Part shown: positions 44,813-55,255 of the stretch, piece after piece
How positions within the stretch are numbered: position 1 is the stretch's first letter
Layout: each line of letters begins with the position of its first letter
NCBI RefSeq assembly: GCF_037126465.1
Contig: NC_088203.1
Span: 96,844,668 to 96,908,667 of the forward strand
Reading direction: 5' to 3'
Source of the DNA: Ornithodoros turicata
Taxonomy: Eukaryota > Arthropoda > Arachnida > Ixodida > Argasidae
Length of the DNA: 64,000 nucleotides
Notes under the pieces: model-generated
Databases searched by the model: none
What the model was told of the DNA's origin: nothing
What the model saw: only the letters and a program-made list of their open reading frames with translations
Made by a program: the position numbers and the translations under genes

Positions 44813-45629
44813 TCTAACCGCAAAAGAATTGTTTGGCACACAGCACGCATGGAGGGGTCGTAAACAGCGACGGACAAATTAGAGCCAAATAATATTAGTA
44901 AACTGTCGCCCCTCACGTGCTCCGCAGACACAAAATGGTCTCTTCTATATTTTCTGAATTCTTCCATGCGCTCCCAGCGCAACAACAAATAAGTGCGCAG
45001 CAACTGTAGCTGCAGCGCATTTTCGTGCAATCTCTGAGCCTTGCTTCCCTCCTCTCGTTACATTTCTGCCAGAACCAAGCTTTCCCGTTTTCCTTGCATT
45101 CCGCATATACTTTTTCTTCGTATTTCTCGTGGCTGCAAGAAGCAGAGGAAGAAAGAGGGGGGGGGGGGCGTAGCATACAGTGCGTTTTTGCTGAGATGCA
45201 TCTTCTCTTAAGGATGCCTCCGTAACTCGTTCAGGAATTGATCCAAGATGATCGATCAGAGAAGAGCCACGATATTTACGTGAGGCAGGAAAGATGAAGC
45301 TGAATTTCCTCTGCTGTAGGCATTACCGCTCCGGTTTCAGATATCGGAATATTGAACGCACCTTCCTTTTCGTCTTTCTAGGTACGTGCACTAATCAAAT
45401 GATCAGAGAGACGAATCGATTGCTTTCGTTTAGTTTTTCTTTTCTTTTTTTTTCGGTTAGCGGGATAAAGGTACTGAAAGTAACATCACGGCCCCTTGGC
45501 AATACTCTACATTTCGAACTCATATTTTGCGATCAGGAACCAGTTATGTACAGTCGTGGCCCATGGGTGCCAACAGTGTGTTTGATAGCAAAGGAAAAAG
45601 AAAAAGAGAGGCAAGTTGTTCATACGGCG
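44813..45629. other. Unassigned
   Basis: A G tract lies at 45159-45168. ORFs at 44913-45225 and 45294-45683 show no recognisable domain. Confidence 0.4.
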
Positions 45630-46001
45630 TATTACCATAGCGCGGCATTTCGGATCGCGAAACTCACGATCACAATCATCTGATAAGGCATGACCTCAGC
45701 CGCGTGCTACGAGCTCACATGAAGGTCGACATGGCGTATCGCTGAGCTCGATCATGCCGCATATTAGCGCACTCACCAGATAACATCATGCCTGTGGACA
45801 GAGATGAGCAGAATAACCCATGCTCTGGTCGCAAGTGTGATATTATCCGGTCAGTGTGCTAATATGCGACATAATCGAGCTCAGCGATACGCCATATCGA
45901 CCTTCACGTGAGTTCCTAGCCTGCGGCTGAGCTCACGCCTTATCAGATGATTGTGATCGTGAGTTCCGCGGCCCGAAATGCCGAGGTATGCGTATTACCC
46001 C
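45630..46001. mobile_element. MITE/foldback family E
   Basis: Two arms of about 165 bp pair, for example CTCACGATCACAATCATCTG with its mirror and GGCGTATCGCTGAGCTCGAT with its mirror. They surround a short centre near GACAGAGATGAGCAGAATAA. There is no coding sequence and only one copy in the window. Confidence 0.8.
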
Positions 46002-47204
46002 AGCGTTAATTATGTGATAATGTAGTAACCGAACGTCGTAAGGGAAGCTAGAACATAAGTGGAAATATCATATATATATATACAAGTACGTTTATACAGA
46101 TTAAATTTGGATAGGAATTTTCGAGTAGGCCTCCTGTGGACAAGGTTATGAGTTGTAACCTTGTAACTTATGACCAACGTTTATTAACGTTGTCATCTTA
46201 TAGTGCACAGTAAGAACATTTCCGAACAACAATTAGGAAACGTTACTAGCTGGCCAGCAAGGCATGGCGTAGTTATTGAGCGTACTATTGAAATGAACTC
46301 AATTTTCAAGGATCCAAAGTACCCAGGAGAAAAGTTCATGAGCCGCTTTCAAGACACTTAGGGAGGCCAGGAAAGATAAGAAAGATGGAAATATATTTTT
46401 TAAAGGAAGTCGCCCGAACCCCTAGCAATCAATAATACACATGTCAATGTGCACTGCGCTGCGTGTCTCCTTTATTAGTTCGGCTCGTCTCGATCACAAT
46501 GCACTCGGTGAAAGAGAGAGAGAGAGATGCATGAAATGAATCCCACGCGCAGCTTTTGTTCCCGGAGTTTTTGATACTGCAGCGGCAATCGCCACCGAAA
46601 CTTCCGTCACAACAATGGCCTCTGTGGCTTCTTTCACCAAGTGCTCAGTAGAAGGTTTCCTTAAGGAGAAGTGTACACGCTGTGTGCTAATTACTACACG
46701 CTTTCTGGAAAAGAAAGAAAGAAAAATTCGAGCTAGCTGAAGGGGGCTTCCGCTTTTCAGCGGCCCAGAGTGGTTCCTATGCAGCGTTCAACGGAAGGAG
46801 CTAGCGCAGCTCTTTACGCGTGCATTTAGTTAGCTTCCTTTGAAAAAGGTTAACTTTGCGCGTGAGAGCGTCGAGTAAGCCGTGCGGAGTACAGTGGTCT
46901 TTAATTAAGTAGAATGCCTCTTATTGTTCCTTTAGTGCCATTTCTAATGCGGATGAGGAAGCTTTAAGGATGTAAGACTTTCTGCACGCCAAGAAACATA
47001 TTTTATGTCTTTCTTTTTTTTGAATATTGTGTTCATCTTTCACTGTCACTATTCATTATATTATTATCGTACTGCTTGCGGCACATTACGTATTACCACT
47101 TTCGTTCTTGTGTTCAAAGGCATGAGATCTCATTGCATGCCCCACATGTGCTATGTGTACTGCGGGAAAGTATTGCGTCCTCTAGTGACCAATTTAAAAA
47201 AAAA
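46002..47204. other. Unassigned
   Basis: A (TA)n patch near 46070-46081 and a (GA)n run near 46514-46527 are the only distinctive items. Confidence 0.45.
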
Positions 47205-47342
47205 TAGGTGATGATGATGTTGATGTGATAACGAAAAAAAAATGGGGATGTGAGTTTCGACCAGTACGCTTACACACAGAAAGTACAAACAGATGAGAGA
47301 TGATGAACAGAGATGATGATGTAGTTCAACATGTAGTTCTAA
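47205..47342. repeat. Dispersed repeat family G, plus-type copy
   Basis: GATGATGATGTTGATGTGAT, an A run, TGGGGATGTGAGTTTCGACC, then CACACAGAAAGTACAAACAG and GATGATGTAGTTCAACATG. The GGTCGAACTGGCTACCCC block is deleted. Confidence 0.75.
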
Positions 47343-47394
47343 AGTGTCGACAAAAAAAAAGGACCAATTCTACCGGTAGTGTTCCCATTAAACG

Positions 47395-47520
47395 CCAGCA
47401 ACTTGGTGGCAGGGTACAAGTTGCTTAGACACGCCGTCTTCCGCGAGGGACGTTAAATACGGGGTGCCGTGTGACGAGCTTTCATCGCACGTTAAAGAAA
47501 CTTCAGGTGGGCAAAAGCAA
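47395..47520. repeat. Dispersed repeat family J, copy 1
   Basis: GCCGTCTTCCGCGAGGGACG and CATCGCACGTTAAAGAAAC followed by TTCAGGTGGGC. The unit GCGCACGTTAAAGAATCCCA recurs at 59325-59480. Confidence 0.55.
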
Positions 47521-47527
47521 TCCACAG

Positions 47528-47636
47528 CCCAAGCAGCACGACATCTTGTCCCAATATTGGTCCAATCTTGGTTCAATATTGGGCCGACATTGCCAACATT
47601 GGTCCAATATTGGGCCAAGATGTTGTGCTGCTTGGG
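47528..47636. mobile_element. Foldback element with CCCAAGCAGCAC termini, copy 2
   Basis: The outer arms CCCAAGCAGCACGACATCTT and its mirror enclose several CCAATATTGG palindromic units. At 109 bp it shares only the terminus with 3306-3458. Confidence 0.8.
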
Positions 47637-47981
47637 AGACCGACGGCTGTGGCGTCGCTCATGATCTCAGTTGTCTCGCGATGTAAACCCCCAATTATTA
47701 TTATTATTATTATTATGTTCCCATTAAACGCGACCCTCAGTTCATTCAAGGACAACGAAACGTCTCTGATAACACTTTCTCACAGCGAACATCACTCGCA
47801 ACATGAACTCGTTCCAAGAGCCGATAAGAGCTAGTTTGGTATGAGTGCATGAAAAAATAAAGCTCTCGGAGCTTCTCCTTGAAGCCCCTTTCGTTCTATA
47901 AGACCCAAGCGCTCTCCAGGCAACAAGGCTTGCAAGGAAAGGCAGTACATCAAGTGGTATGGAATTTGCGACCATATTATA

Positions 47982-49670
47982 CAGGGTGTTTGACCTAAGG
48001 TGATAAAAAAATTCTAACTGGTTACGTACTCGCCGGAGGATTGTCGGACTTTCTGCAATTACCTTCTGGAAACTTTTGCCACTATTGAGGAAAGCTTTGG
48101 ACAATTTTAATTGCGGGAAATTTATTCAGTTCAATTTTTTTCAGTTGAACTGTGAAAATTGCCACGCGAGCCTCAATTTTTTTTAACAGAAATATGAAGA
48201 CCTCCACTGACAGCCACACACCCAACCGAAACTATGCACAGTACCGAAACAGAAATAGTCTAAAAAAATTAGTAAAAATTCGGCTTTAGCCCCGCCAGCT
48301 TGGTTGTCGCAAAGAAGCGCGCACGGAAGATGCGGGGAGAGGAGGAAGTGTTCCCGCCTCTTGTTTTACCTTTCTTTGCGCGGCGTTGACCTTGATGCTG
48401 GTGACAACAGACTTAACGCAAAGAAAACAAGACAATCGCACGGCTGTATAGCAACCACCGTAGCCGCCTGTACATGCTGCGTCACTTTTCTGGGGAGTTC
48501 CGGGTCTCCAGTGGAGTCCGGCAAGGATGTCCGCTGTCACCTGCTCTGTTTGTATTGTCCATCGACCCTTTTCTGTGGAGCATTGATACGGGCACCAGTA
48601 TACGCGGACTGCCCCTTCCTTCGTCTGGATCTTGGAAAGTCGCAGCTCATGCAAATGACGTCACCCTTCTTCTGCGAGACCCGTCTGAGGTGTCTGAGGT
48701 CCCTCGCGTATACGACATCTACGCTGCTTACTAAGGTGGAGCTCTAACCCTCCGGAAGACCCATCTGCTGCCGCTGGGTCACCGTATGTCCACTGCGTGT
48801 CTAACCTTCTCATGCACTACTTCCTTAAAAATTCTCGGCGTCTTCTTTGACAGCACCGGGCCCACATCTGCTAACTGGTCGAGCGCTCTGCAAGAACTTT
48901 GCGCGAACTGCGAGTCTGCCGGCGCAATCAACTTGACGTACCTCGAGCGCGCATATCTCGTGCGGAGCGTCTTCGTGGACGCGTGTGGCATCTGAGTCGT
49001 GTGCGGATCGCACCGCGCTCGGTTGTCTCGCGGATCCACACTACCATCTTAGCCTTCATTTGGCAGAAGAGGGGCAATAGGGCCTGTGGCCCGCGTTTTC
49101 CTTAGTCTTCCAGTGTTTCCAGACGTGGGCCTCATGAATCGTGGAATCGCAGTCAAGACCGTTCTGCGAATACTCTGTGGAGAGCCATCGCGCCCACGCA
49201 AGTTCTTCTAATGTACTGGATGGGGCCTCTGGTGCGCACTCTTTCACCGGAGTCGTTTGCACCGTCACGCCCGGCAGCACGATCACCACGGCGGTTCCAT
49301 GCTGTCATTCACGCTTGTGTCGTGCTTGTGTTGTGCTTGTTGTATAGCACCCATGTGAAATCCGTTTAGTAAATCTCTCCCACACAAAAGAAGCCAAGAC
49401 AAATGAAGGCGGGGACACTTTCTCGTCTAGACGCAGATTTCGCGCGCGCTTCTCTGCGAAAATCAAGCAGGCAGCTAAAGCGTAATTTTTACAAATTTTT
49501 TTCGACTATTTCTGTTGCGATACTGTGCATAGTTTTTGTTGGGACTGCGGTTATCCGTAGAGGACATCATATTTCTGTAAAAAAAGTGAAGATCGCTTGG
49601 AAATTTTCAAAGTTCAATTGAAAAATAAATTTACCGCAATTAAAAATTGTCCAAAGCCTTCCTCAATGAT
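47982..49670. mobile_element. Second long-TIR element, carrying LINE reverse transcriptase debris
   Basis: The left end begins CAGGGTGTTTGACCTAAGG after TA. Inverted arms pair 48071-48390 with about 49395-49668, for example GGACAATTTTAATTGCGG with CCGCAATTAAAAATTGTCC. The right arm stops before the matching CAGGGTG end, so it is truncated or diverged. A LINE fragment (48465-49300) lies between the arms. No transposase was recognised. Confidence 0.7.
48465..49300 (+). pseudogene. LINE reverse transcriptase fragment, catalytic site lost
   Basis: The frame at 48465-48734 reads RLYMLRHFSGEFRVSSGVRQ, then GCPLSPALFVLSIDPFLW, a classic RT motif. It goes on to SWKVAAHANDVTLLLRDPSE, where the YADD catalytic site reads HAND. 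The register then shifts: GGALTLRKTHLLPLGHRMST and LKILGVFFDSTGPTSANW continue to a TGA at 48993. A third register holds RSVVSRIHTTILAFIWQK, a stop, then LSLPVFPDVGLMNRGIAVKT. This covers the RT palm, the 'K..l..l' and 'LG..fd' blocks and the thumb. At least two frameshifts, three stops and the lost aspartate make it inactive. The clade (L1/Tx1-like or other) is not resolved. Confidence 0.85.
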
Positions 49671-52645
49671 GGCGCGTCGTGAAAAGCGCCCAAGAATTGA
49701 GTTGAACTGGAAAAGGATGTAGGCCCCGTCGAAATAGACATCTAAACCGCAAGCATTGCTGCATGTTCAAGACCATAACGTATTAGATTTATAGTATACT
49801 TTTTCCGCTATGAAACTCACGTGTCATCAAGACACCCACCACTAATCAAGATAAACGAAAGATTAGCCTAAATGAGAAGAAGTAGTAAAATGCGAAGCGT
49901 GCGCAATCTTTCTGATGATTGATTGATTGATTATGGAAAAGAAAAAAATGGAGAAAATTGACTCCGCATACGTGGAGACCAGCTGCTCCATGGCATGTAC
50001 TCACTTAAAGACACCTACGGGTGTACGTATACACTTGACATAACAGAAAAGAAAAATAGAGCGAAAAATTTATGAAGGGAAGGAGTAGAAAAGAAAAAAA
50101 AGTCAGGGGGAAACAAACAGGAAACAAAGACCCAGAGGGAAAAGCAGCCTATTAAAACAGTCACAAAACCCAGCAAAAATTGTTTCAGAAACAGTTTCAA
50201 CCTAACAGTCACAACACAGACAAAGCTGTCATAATAACAGTCACAAACACCGCCAAAATTGTTTCATAAACAGTCACAACACAGACAAGGCTGTCACAGT
50301 ATAACAGGCACCTTCACTCACCACTCGAACTTACGAAGTTACTCGAAGCAAGGAACTTTAGATAAGTTGATAAGTAAATTAAAACGCTGTCCGTGCACGT
50401 GAAGAACCGAAGTTACATAAACGCTGTCTTTGGGGAATGTTATCATAGGGATGGAATGGCAGGGCCGGAAAGAAAGGAAGCCTCCGGTCTTGTGGCCAAT
50501 ATTGATCCCGAGGGCGACTGCGGGCGAGGCCGTTTCTAAATATACACCTCAAGCCGCTTTGCTTTTCAAAGTGTCTGTACAGGCCGTAAAGCAGAACGAT
50601 GGTATAGGGACCTTGGTACACTCTTCCGAGATGCTTAAGGTGTTGCATGTGAAACCTCCAAGTTGGTGAAGTACGAAAATTTTCATGAGTTACGTTGAAG
50701 TGCTGCAGAGAGCTTAGTTTTATGGTTGTACCGAAAATTTTATTACCTGCAGCAGCATCAAAACATGGAATTCGTTCTTGGTTGGTCGGATATGGGTATA
50801 TTAGAGGTGAAGTGTGCGATGCATTCGTGGAAAACGATGCTTATAGTGGGTGCTTCGACTGAAGCGACTGGATTCGAAAGTCAGACAGAGCAGCTTTCTC
50901 TCAATATTTGTGACGACCACCAACACAAAGGGACATGATTATCCCAAAAGGTACAGACTGCCCAAGAGCAACATCGGGCCGAATATGATTGAAGTTACAA
51001 GGAGAAAGGAAACCAGTAGAATTTTTTTTTAAAGTGGCGCACAACGTATGTAGACGACACACGTTCAAAGCATCAATAGTGATGACAGCAAAACAAGAGC
51101 CAGAAAAATTATTCGCGAAAGCTCAGCCATTTATCACAGAAACGATTTTGGAAATACTCCTATTCTCGTTTCCTTTTTTGCGTGCGTTTCCTTGCGTAAT
51201 ACGAAGAACCACTCCCGACCACTCACTGGGAAGCAAATCAAGGTGAACCCGCATTATAAATCCAGTTCTTTGTAATATTTACTTCTTATAAGAAAATATC
51301 GCAAAGCTCTCACGCAGCTTCTAAATTCCATATTCTCCGTCTGTACCCAGCCTCCCCCCCTCCCCCCCCCCCACAGTACCCTTCCCCACTCTTTGTTCCT
51401 CTTCGTGCCATCACCTGATCCAGTCAATTATTCTTACCAATATCGGTGGAGCAGCGAAGAACCTCCAATCCCACTTGGGCTGCCATTGGTGATTAATAGC
51501 GAGCCCTGCCCATGATTTACGACGCGCCTCGCAACACGCGTACGCTTTGTGTATGGGGCTGTAGGGGGCGCCGAAGGTTCTCCATCACTGTCGTCGTGTA
51601 TCGAGAATACGTAATAGAGCTACGATATACCTGCGCTTTGCTAAAACTGTCCATAGTCAATTCTAACTCGCGGTAGACGGAAACGCTCTAAAGACTCAGA
51701 ATTGTTGAATCGCAGTTGAGAAAGAACGTCCGTGTCGGAAGGACCAAGAATAGGAGTGCGCGAATAAGCAGAATAAGGAAACAGCAGGCTAAGACGACAA
51801 AGATTTTTAGTCCGTCCAACTCCAACGACAAAGACTCTGCATTGTGTCGGCGTTGCTTTCCGCTCTCGTGGTCTGCGTTGTAGTGTCTAGTGACACGAAC
51901 AACAACAGATACGTGTAGTGACGAATGGGTAAACTCGCCACATAAGTTGTGACTCTCTACCCGGGGCGCATGAGAAAGAAATGAAAAGAAGTGACAGTTT
52001 GTCTCTGCGCAGGGAAAGGTAACATTTGCAGAACTCAGGTTGACGAAGTGTCTGTCCACTCACAAGGCAGCAATAAGGGTTATTCGTAGACAGACATGGA
52101 CGCACAGAAGAAACAACGTGCGCCTCAACCTTGAAATGGTACCCCCTTATTTGGGAGAGAGACCAATGAGGTCGCTGCACAGGCAATAGGGGAGAGGGGG
52201 ACACTGGCGGGGCTGCGCAGAGAGCTATCCTACTGGCACAGCGTACAGGCTTGGTGGAGGTTCGGGGGTCCTTGCGTAGAAGAGGCGTGTCGCTACGTCG
52301 TTGCTGTAGTCTCCGCACTTCCACCAAATGTTAGGCAGCAGAGCAAGGGGACACTCCGATGATAAGTTGATAAGGTGATAAGTTGATGAATGGTGCGATG
52401 AGAAATGCGTTTACATGTATTCGTGCACACCATTTACACCCGTGCCTTCGCCGTCGCCACATTTTCTAACATTTCCAATCCAACCTAGCCCATTGAAATT
52501 CTTTCTTGCGCCTGGTGATACTCCACGGACCGAACTTGAAATAGCGGTGTATCCACTTCGCTTCCAGCGAGCCTAGCGTCTGTGACCAGGAACATCCTCA
52601 ACATCACTCATACCCGTACTGTTCAAAAAATACCGTCCCGCGCTG
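49671..52645. other. Unassigned; 70-80 bp two-copy tandem
   Basis: At 50154-50300 a unit containing AACAGTCACAA, CAAAATTGTTTCA and CAACACAGACAA occurs twice with small differences. C-rich tract at 51352-51372. No protein domain was recognised. Confidence 0.45.
50154..50300. repeat. Two-copy tandem, unit about 75 bp
   Basis: Both units run AACAGTCACAA, AAAATTGTTTCA, AACAGTCACAACACAGACAA and GCTGTCA. The second lacks a few bases. Confidence 0.85.
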
Positions 52646-52895
52646 TTAGAATAGAACTTTTACCCTCTTGCACCGCATAGCACGCTCCTAGCTACCCATA
52701 ACCTCGAATGATATCGTTATCTCTTCTGATTTATTAACAGATGGCGTACGCCTTTTTGTGACAATTATGAACAGCATAAGTGTCACAAAAAAGGCGTACC
52801 CTCCCGTCTTCAACAGATCAGGGCAGATAACAATATCATTCGAGATTATGGTTGGCTAGGAGCGGGCTATGTGGTGAAGTTCATTTTGAAGAGTG
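52646..52895. mobile_element. MITE family A, array copy 1
   Basis: CACCGCATAGCACGCTCCTA, GGCGTACGCCTTTTTGTGAC, its mirror and GGTTGGCTAGGAGCGGGCTA, ending GAAGAGTG. The left end is decayed. Confidence 0.85.
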
Positions 52896-52900
52896 CACGA

Positions 52901-53144
52901 CACTCTTAAAAATGATCTTCACCATGCACGCTCCTAGCCAACCAACATCCCGAGTGTTCCTTTCTCCTGATTTGCTGAAAACGGGGTGCGTACGTACGCC
53001 ATTTTTGTGGCATTATGCAGTTCATAATTGCCACAAAAAGGGCGTACGCCCCCGCCCCCTTTCAGCAAATTTAGGGAGAGAAAGTTGTCATTCGGGATTA
53101 TGGTTGGCAAGGAGCATCTATGCGGTGAAGCTCTGTGTTTAGCG
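52901..53144. mobile_element. MITE family A, array copy 2
   Basis: CACTCTTAAAAATGATCTTC starts 5 bp after copy 1. The centre has GGGTGCGTACGTACGCC and its mirror. The right arm has TGCGGTGAAGCTCTGTG. Confidence 0.85.
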
Positions 53145-53149
53145 TATAA

Positions 53150-53386
53150 CACTCCCATATCGAATTACCATTCCCAATTATATTATTCTGTCGCCTGATT
53201 TGTTGAAAATGGGAATAGCCACCTATATCCTGGGGGAGGGGGGGACGTAGAGGTTCTTGGAGACAGTATGCATGTCCAAGATAGGCGCAGAACTTCTGCT
53301 TTCAACAAACTAGGAGTCACAACGATACCGTTCAGAGGTGATTGGGCAGGAGCGTGTCATGTGGTAAAGTTCCGTTTGAACGGCGA
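53150..53386. mobile_element. MITE family A, array copy 3, decayed
   Basis: GTCGCCTGATTTGTTGAAAA, CTTTCAACAAACTAGGAGTC, CAGGAGCGTGTCATGTGG and AAAGTTCCGTTTGAAC. The GCGTACGCC centre is largely replaced. Confidence 0.65.
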
Positions 53387-53539
53387 GCCGATTCTGTCAT
53401 TACGCCTCCTCCCCCCCCCCCAACCCCCACCTCCGTTTCAACCGCATTTGCACTCTGTGGTTGACCTCATATTGTCTGCGCACCGGCCCCTAAACTGTGA
53501 GATCAGAACTTGGCTCATTCCCCCGCAGGCTACGCCTTA
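53387..53539. other. Short spacer within MITE array
   Basis: C-rich tract at about 53410-53420; otherwise unrecognised. Confidence 0.5.
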
Positions 53540-53745
53540 AGAAAAATAAACTGAAGGGTCTGGTAAGAGGAAGGGTGACGCCTTTTTATGCAATTAACAT
53601 ATACCCGAATTGACACAAAACGGCGTACTCCGCCCCCCCCCCCTCTCTCTCTCTTGGAATCAGAAGCGATAACCCTATCATTCCTGGTAGTGGTTGGCGC
53701 ACAGCGCGCTAAGCGGTGAAGCTCTGTTTTACAGTGTGCGGGGCG
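53540..53745. mobile_element. MITE intermediate between families A and B
   Basis: The centre AAAACGGCGTACTCCGCC and GAATCAGAAGCGATAACCCT resembles family B. The right arm GCTAAGCGGTGAAGCTCTGT resembles family A. Confidence 0.65.
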
Positions 53746-55124
53746 TATCGATCTGACTTTACTCTTCCATTGACGAAACATTTAAAAAAATTTCACTAAT
53801 ACGCAAGAAGCAGAGCGTGGAGTCACCATTTGAAGCGAGCAACTGCTGAACTGGTTAACACGAAACATCGATACATGCATGCATCACGTATTAATCGATT
53901 AATATCATTGCGTGGAAGGTCACTGCATCCAATTTAATAACGACGTTACCTCGTCGCAAAAACACGATGAAAGGGGGCAGATCTACCAGTCGGTGGATAT
54001 GTTTTATTGCTGCCGTCAACGGTTGTTCCATCAAACACCTGCTCGTAAAACACTCAAATTGCTTCCTTCCGCATTTTACGAGCTTTACTTAAGATGTGCT
54101 CTGGCCGTGAATTTGTGCCCAATGCTGCTTACTCTGCAACGTGCATGTTTTTTCTTCTTCTTGTTTTTTTTTTTTTTTGTCTTTTTTTGCAAGCGTACGA
54201 AAGGCGATGTTCCGAATGCAAACAGCACAAAATTCACGAACTCAGTATAGAAGAGTACGTGCATCAACGGTTACGAGTTTACCGGAAGTCGTTCCACATC
54301 AAGACACTGATGAGGATGCGTTCCAAATCAACTTACGCTCTTGAGTGTCGCGTCAACGTTAAAAACGAGTTCGCTGAGAGGCGAGATGCACATCCAGCTT
54401 GCTTTGTCGTGACTTAAATCCCCCCTTTTTTATTTCTATCACATCACATCACATCACATCACATCACATGCACATCGAGCGGCGTTTAATGGAATAATAA
54501 AAAGCGAGGTAATGAAATTAACTGTGCTCTCTTTAGTTTGCAAGACAGTATCTTATCAAGAAGGACTTGGACAACCGTGTTACAGATTTAAAACAGATTT
54601 AACTGATTTAAACAGATTTCAAAACGCACCGCGACTCCCTCCGAATGCTGTTGTGCAGGCGGTTCGTGAACATCCAATATACCGCGTTGGAGCCAGCTCA
54701 TCGTCATTCACGCGTGTGGGTACGTGTTAAGACTAATATTCAGTGTAAGCAGCTCGGCAATGAGTGACAACAAATACTAGAATATCGCCATCATTACGTT
54801 ACGTATCACTGTATAAAGTAGAAGACGACATCGATATGATGTGATAGAAAAAAAGTTAACTTCAAACTATAGGCAGTCTAATAGAGATTTATACAAAAAC
54901 TTTTATTGCAATTTGTTTGTATTGTTGACTGATTAGATGGATCACAAAATTATCTTTAGGGCGAAGGCACCGCTGGGAACTATAACATGCAAAATCAATA
55001 TGCAATAAACCCTTCGATATTCGTATTCGTATTCGATATTCGTATCGTATATTTGGCTTACAGTGCACTGTGGTACCTATGGGTATAGCCTCGTAGCCTT
55101 TTATTCTTTCTTTTATTTATTTTA
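53746..55124. other. Unassigned
   Basis: A family G edge (ATCACATCACATC repeats) lies at 54436-54470. ACAGATTTAA words repeat at 54580-54615, and TTCGTATTCG words at 55015-55050. No coding domain was recognised. Confidence 0.4.
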
Positions 55125-55255
55125 TTCTTCTTTCTTCATCGTCATTAATTTTCTTTTCGTTGCGGAATAGCAAGCCGACGTCCCGTTTGGCTGACCTTTC
55201 CCCCGTTTCTTTCCCCTTTCGTCTAATATATATATCCCCCCCCCCCCCTCGTGGA
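55125..55255. repeat. Dispersed repeat family H, inverted copy
   Basis: GGAATAGCAAGCCGACGTCC, GGCTGACCTTTCCCCCG and TATATATCCCCCCC mirror the plus copies. Confidence 0.7.

Noticed and set aside
44413..44863. Protein-coding gene from overlapping 112-135 codon ORFs
   Set aside because: Three frames on the same strand and one on the other are all open. The sequence shows weak self-complementarity at its edges, which fits a foldback element better.
54300..54345. Hammerhead ribozyme core (ACTGATGAGGA)
   Set aside because: No matching GAAA core or flanking helices nearby.
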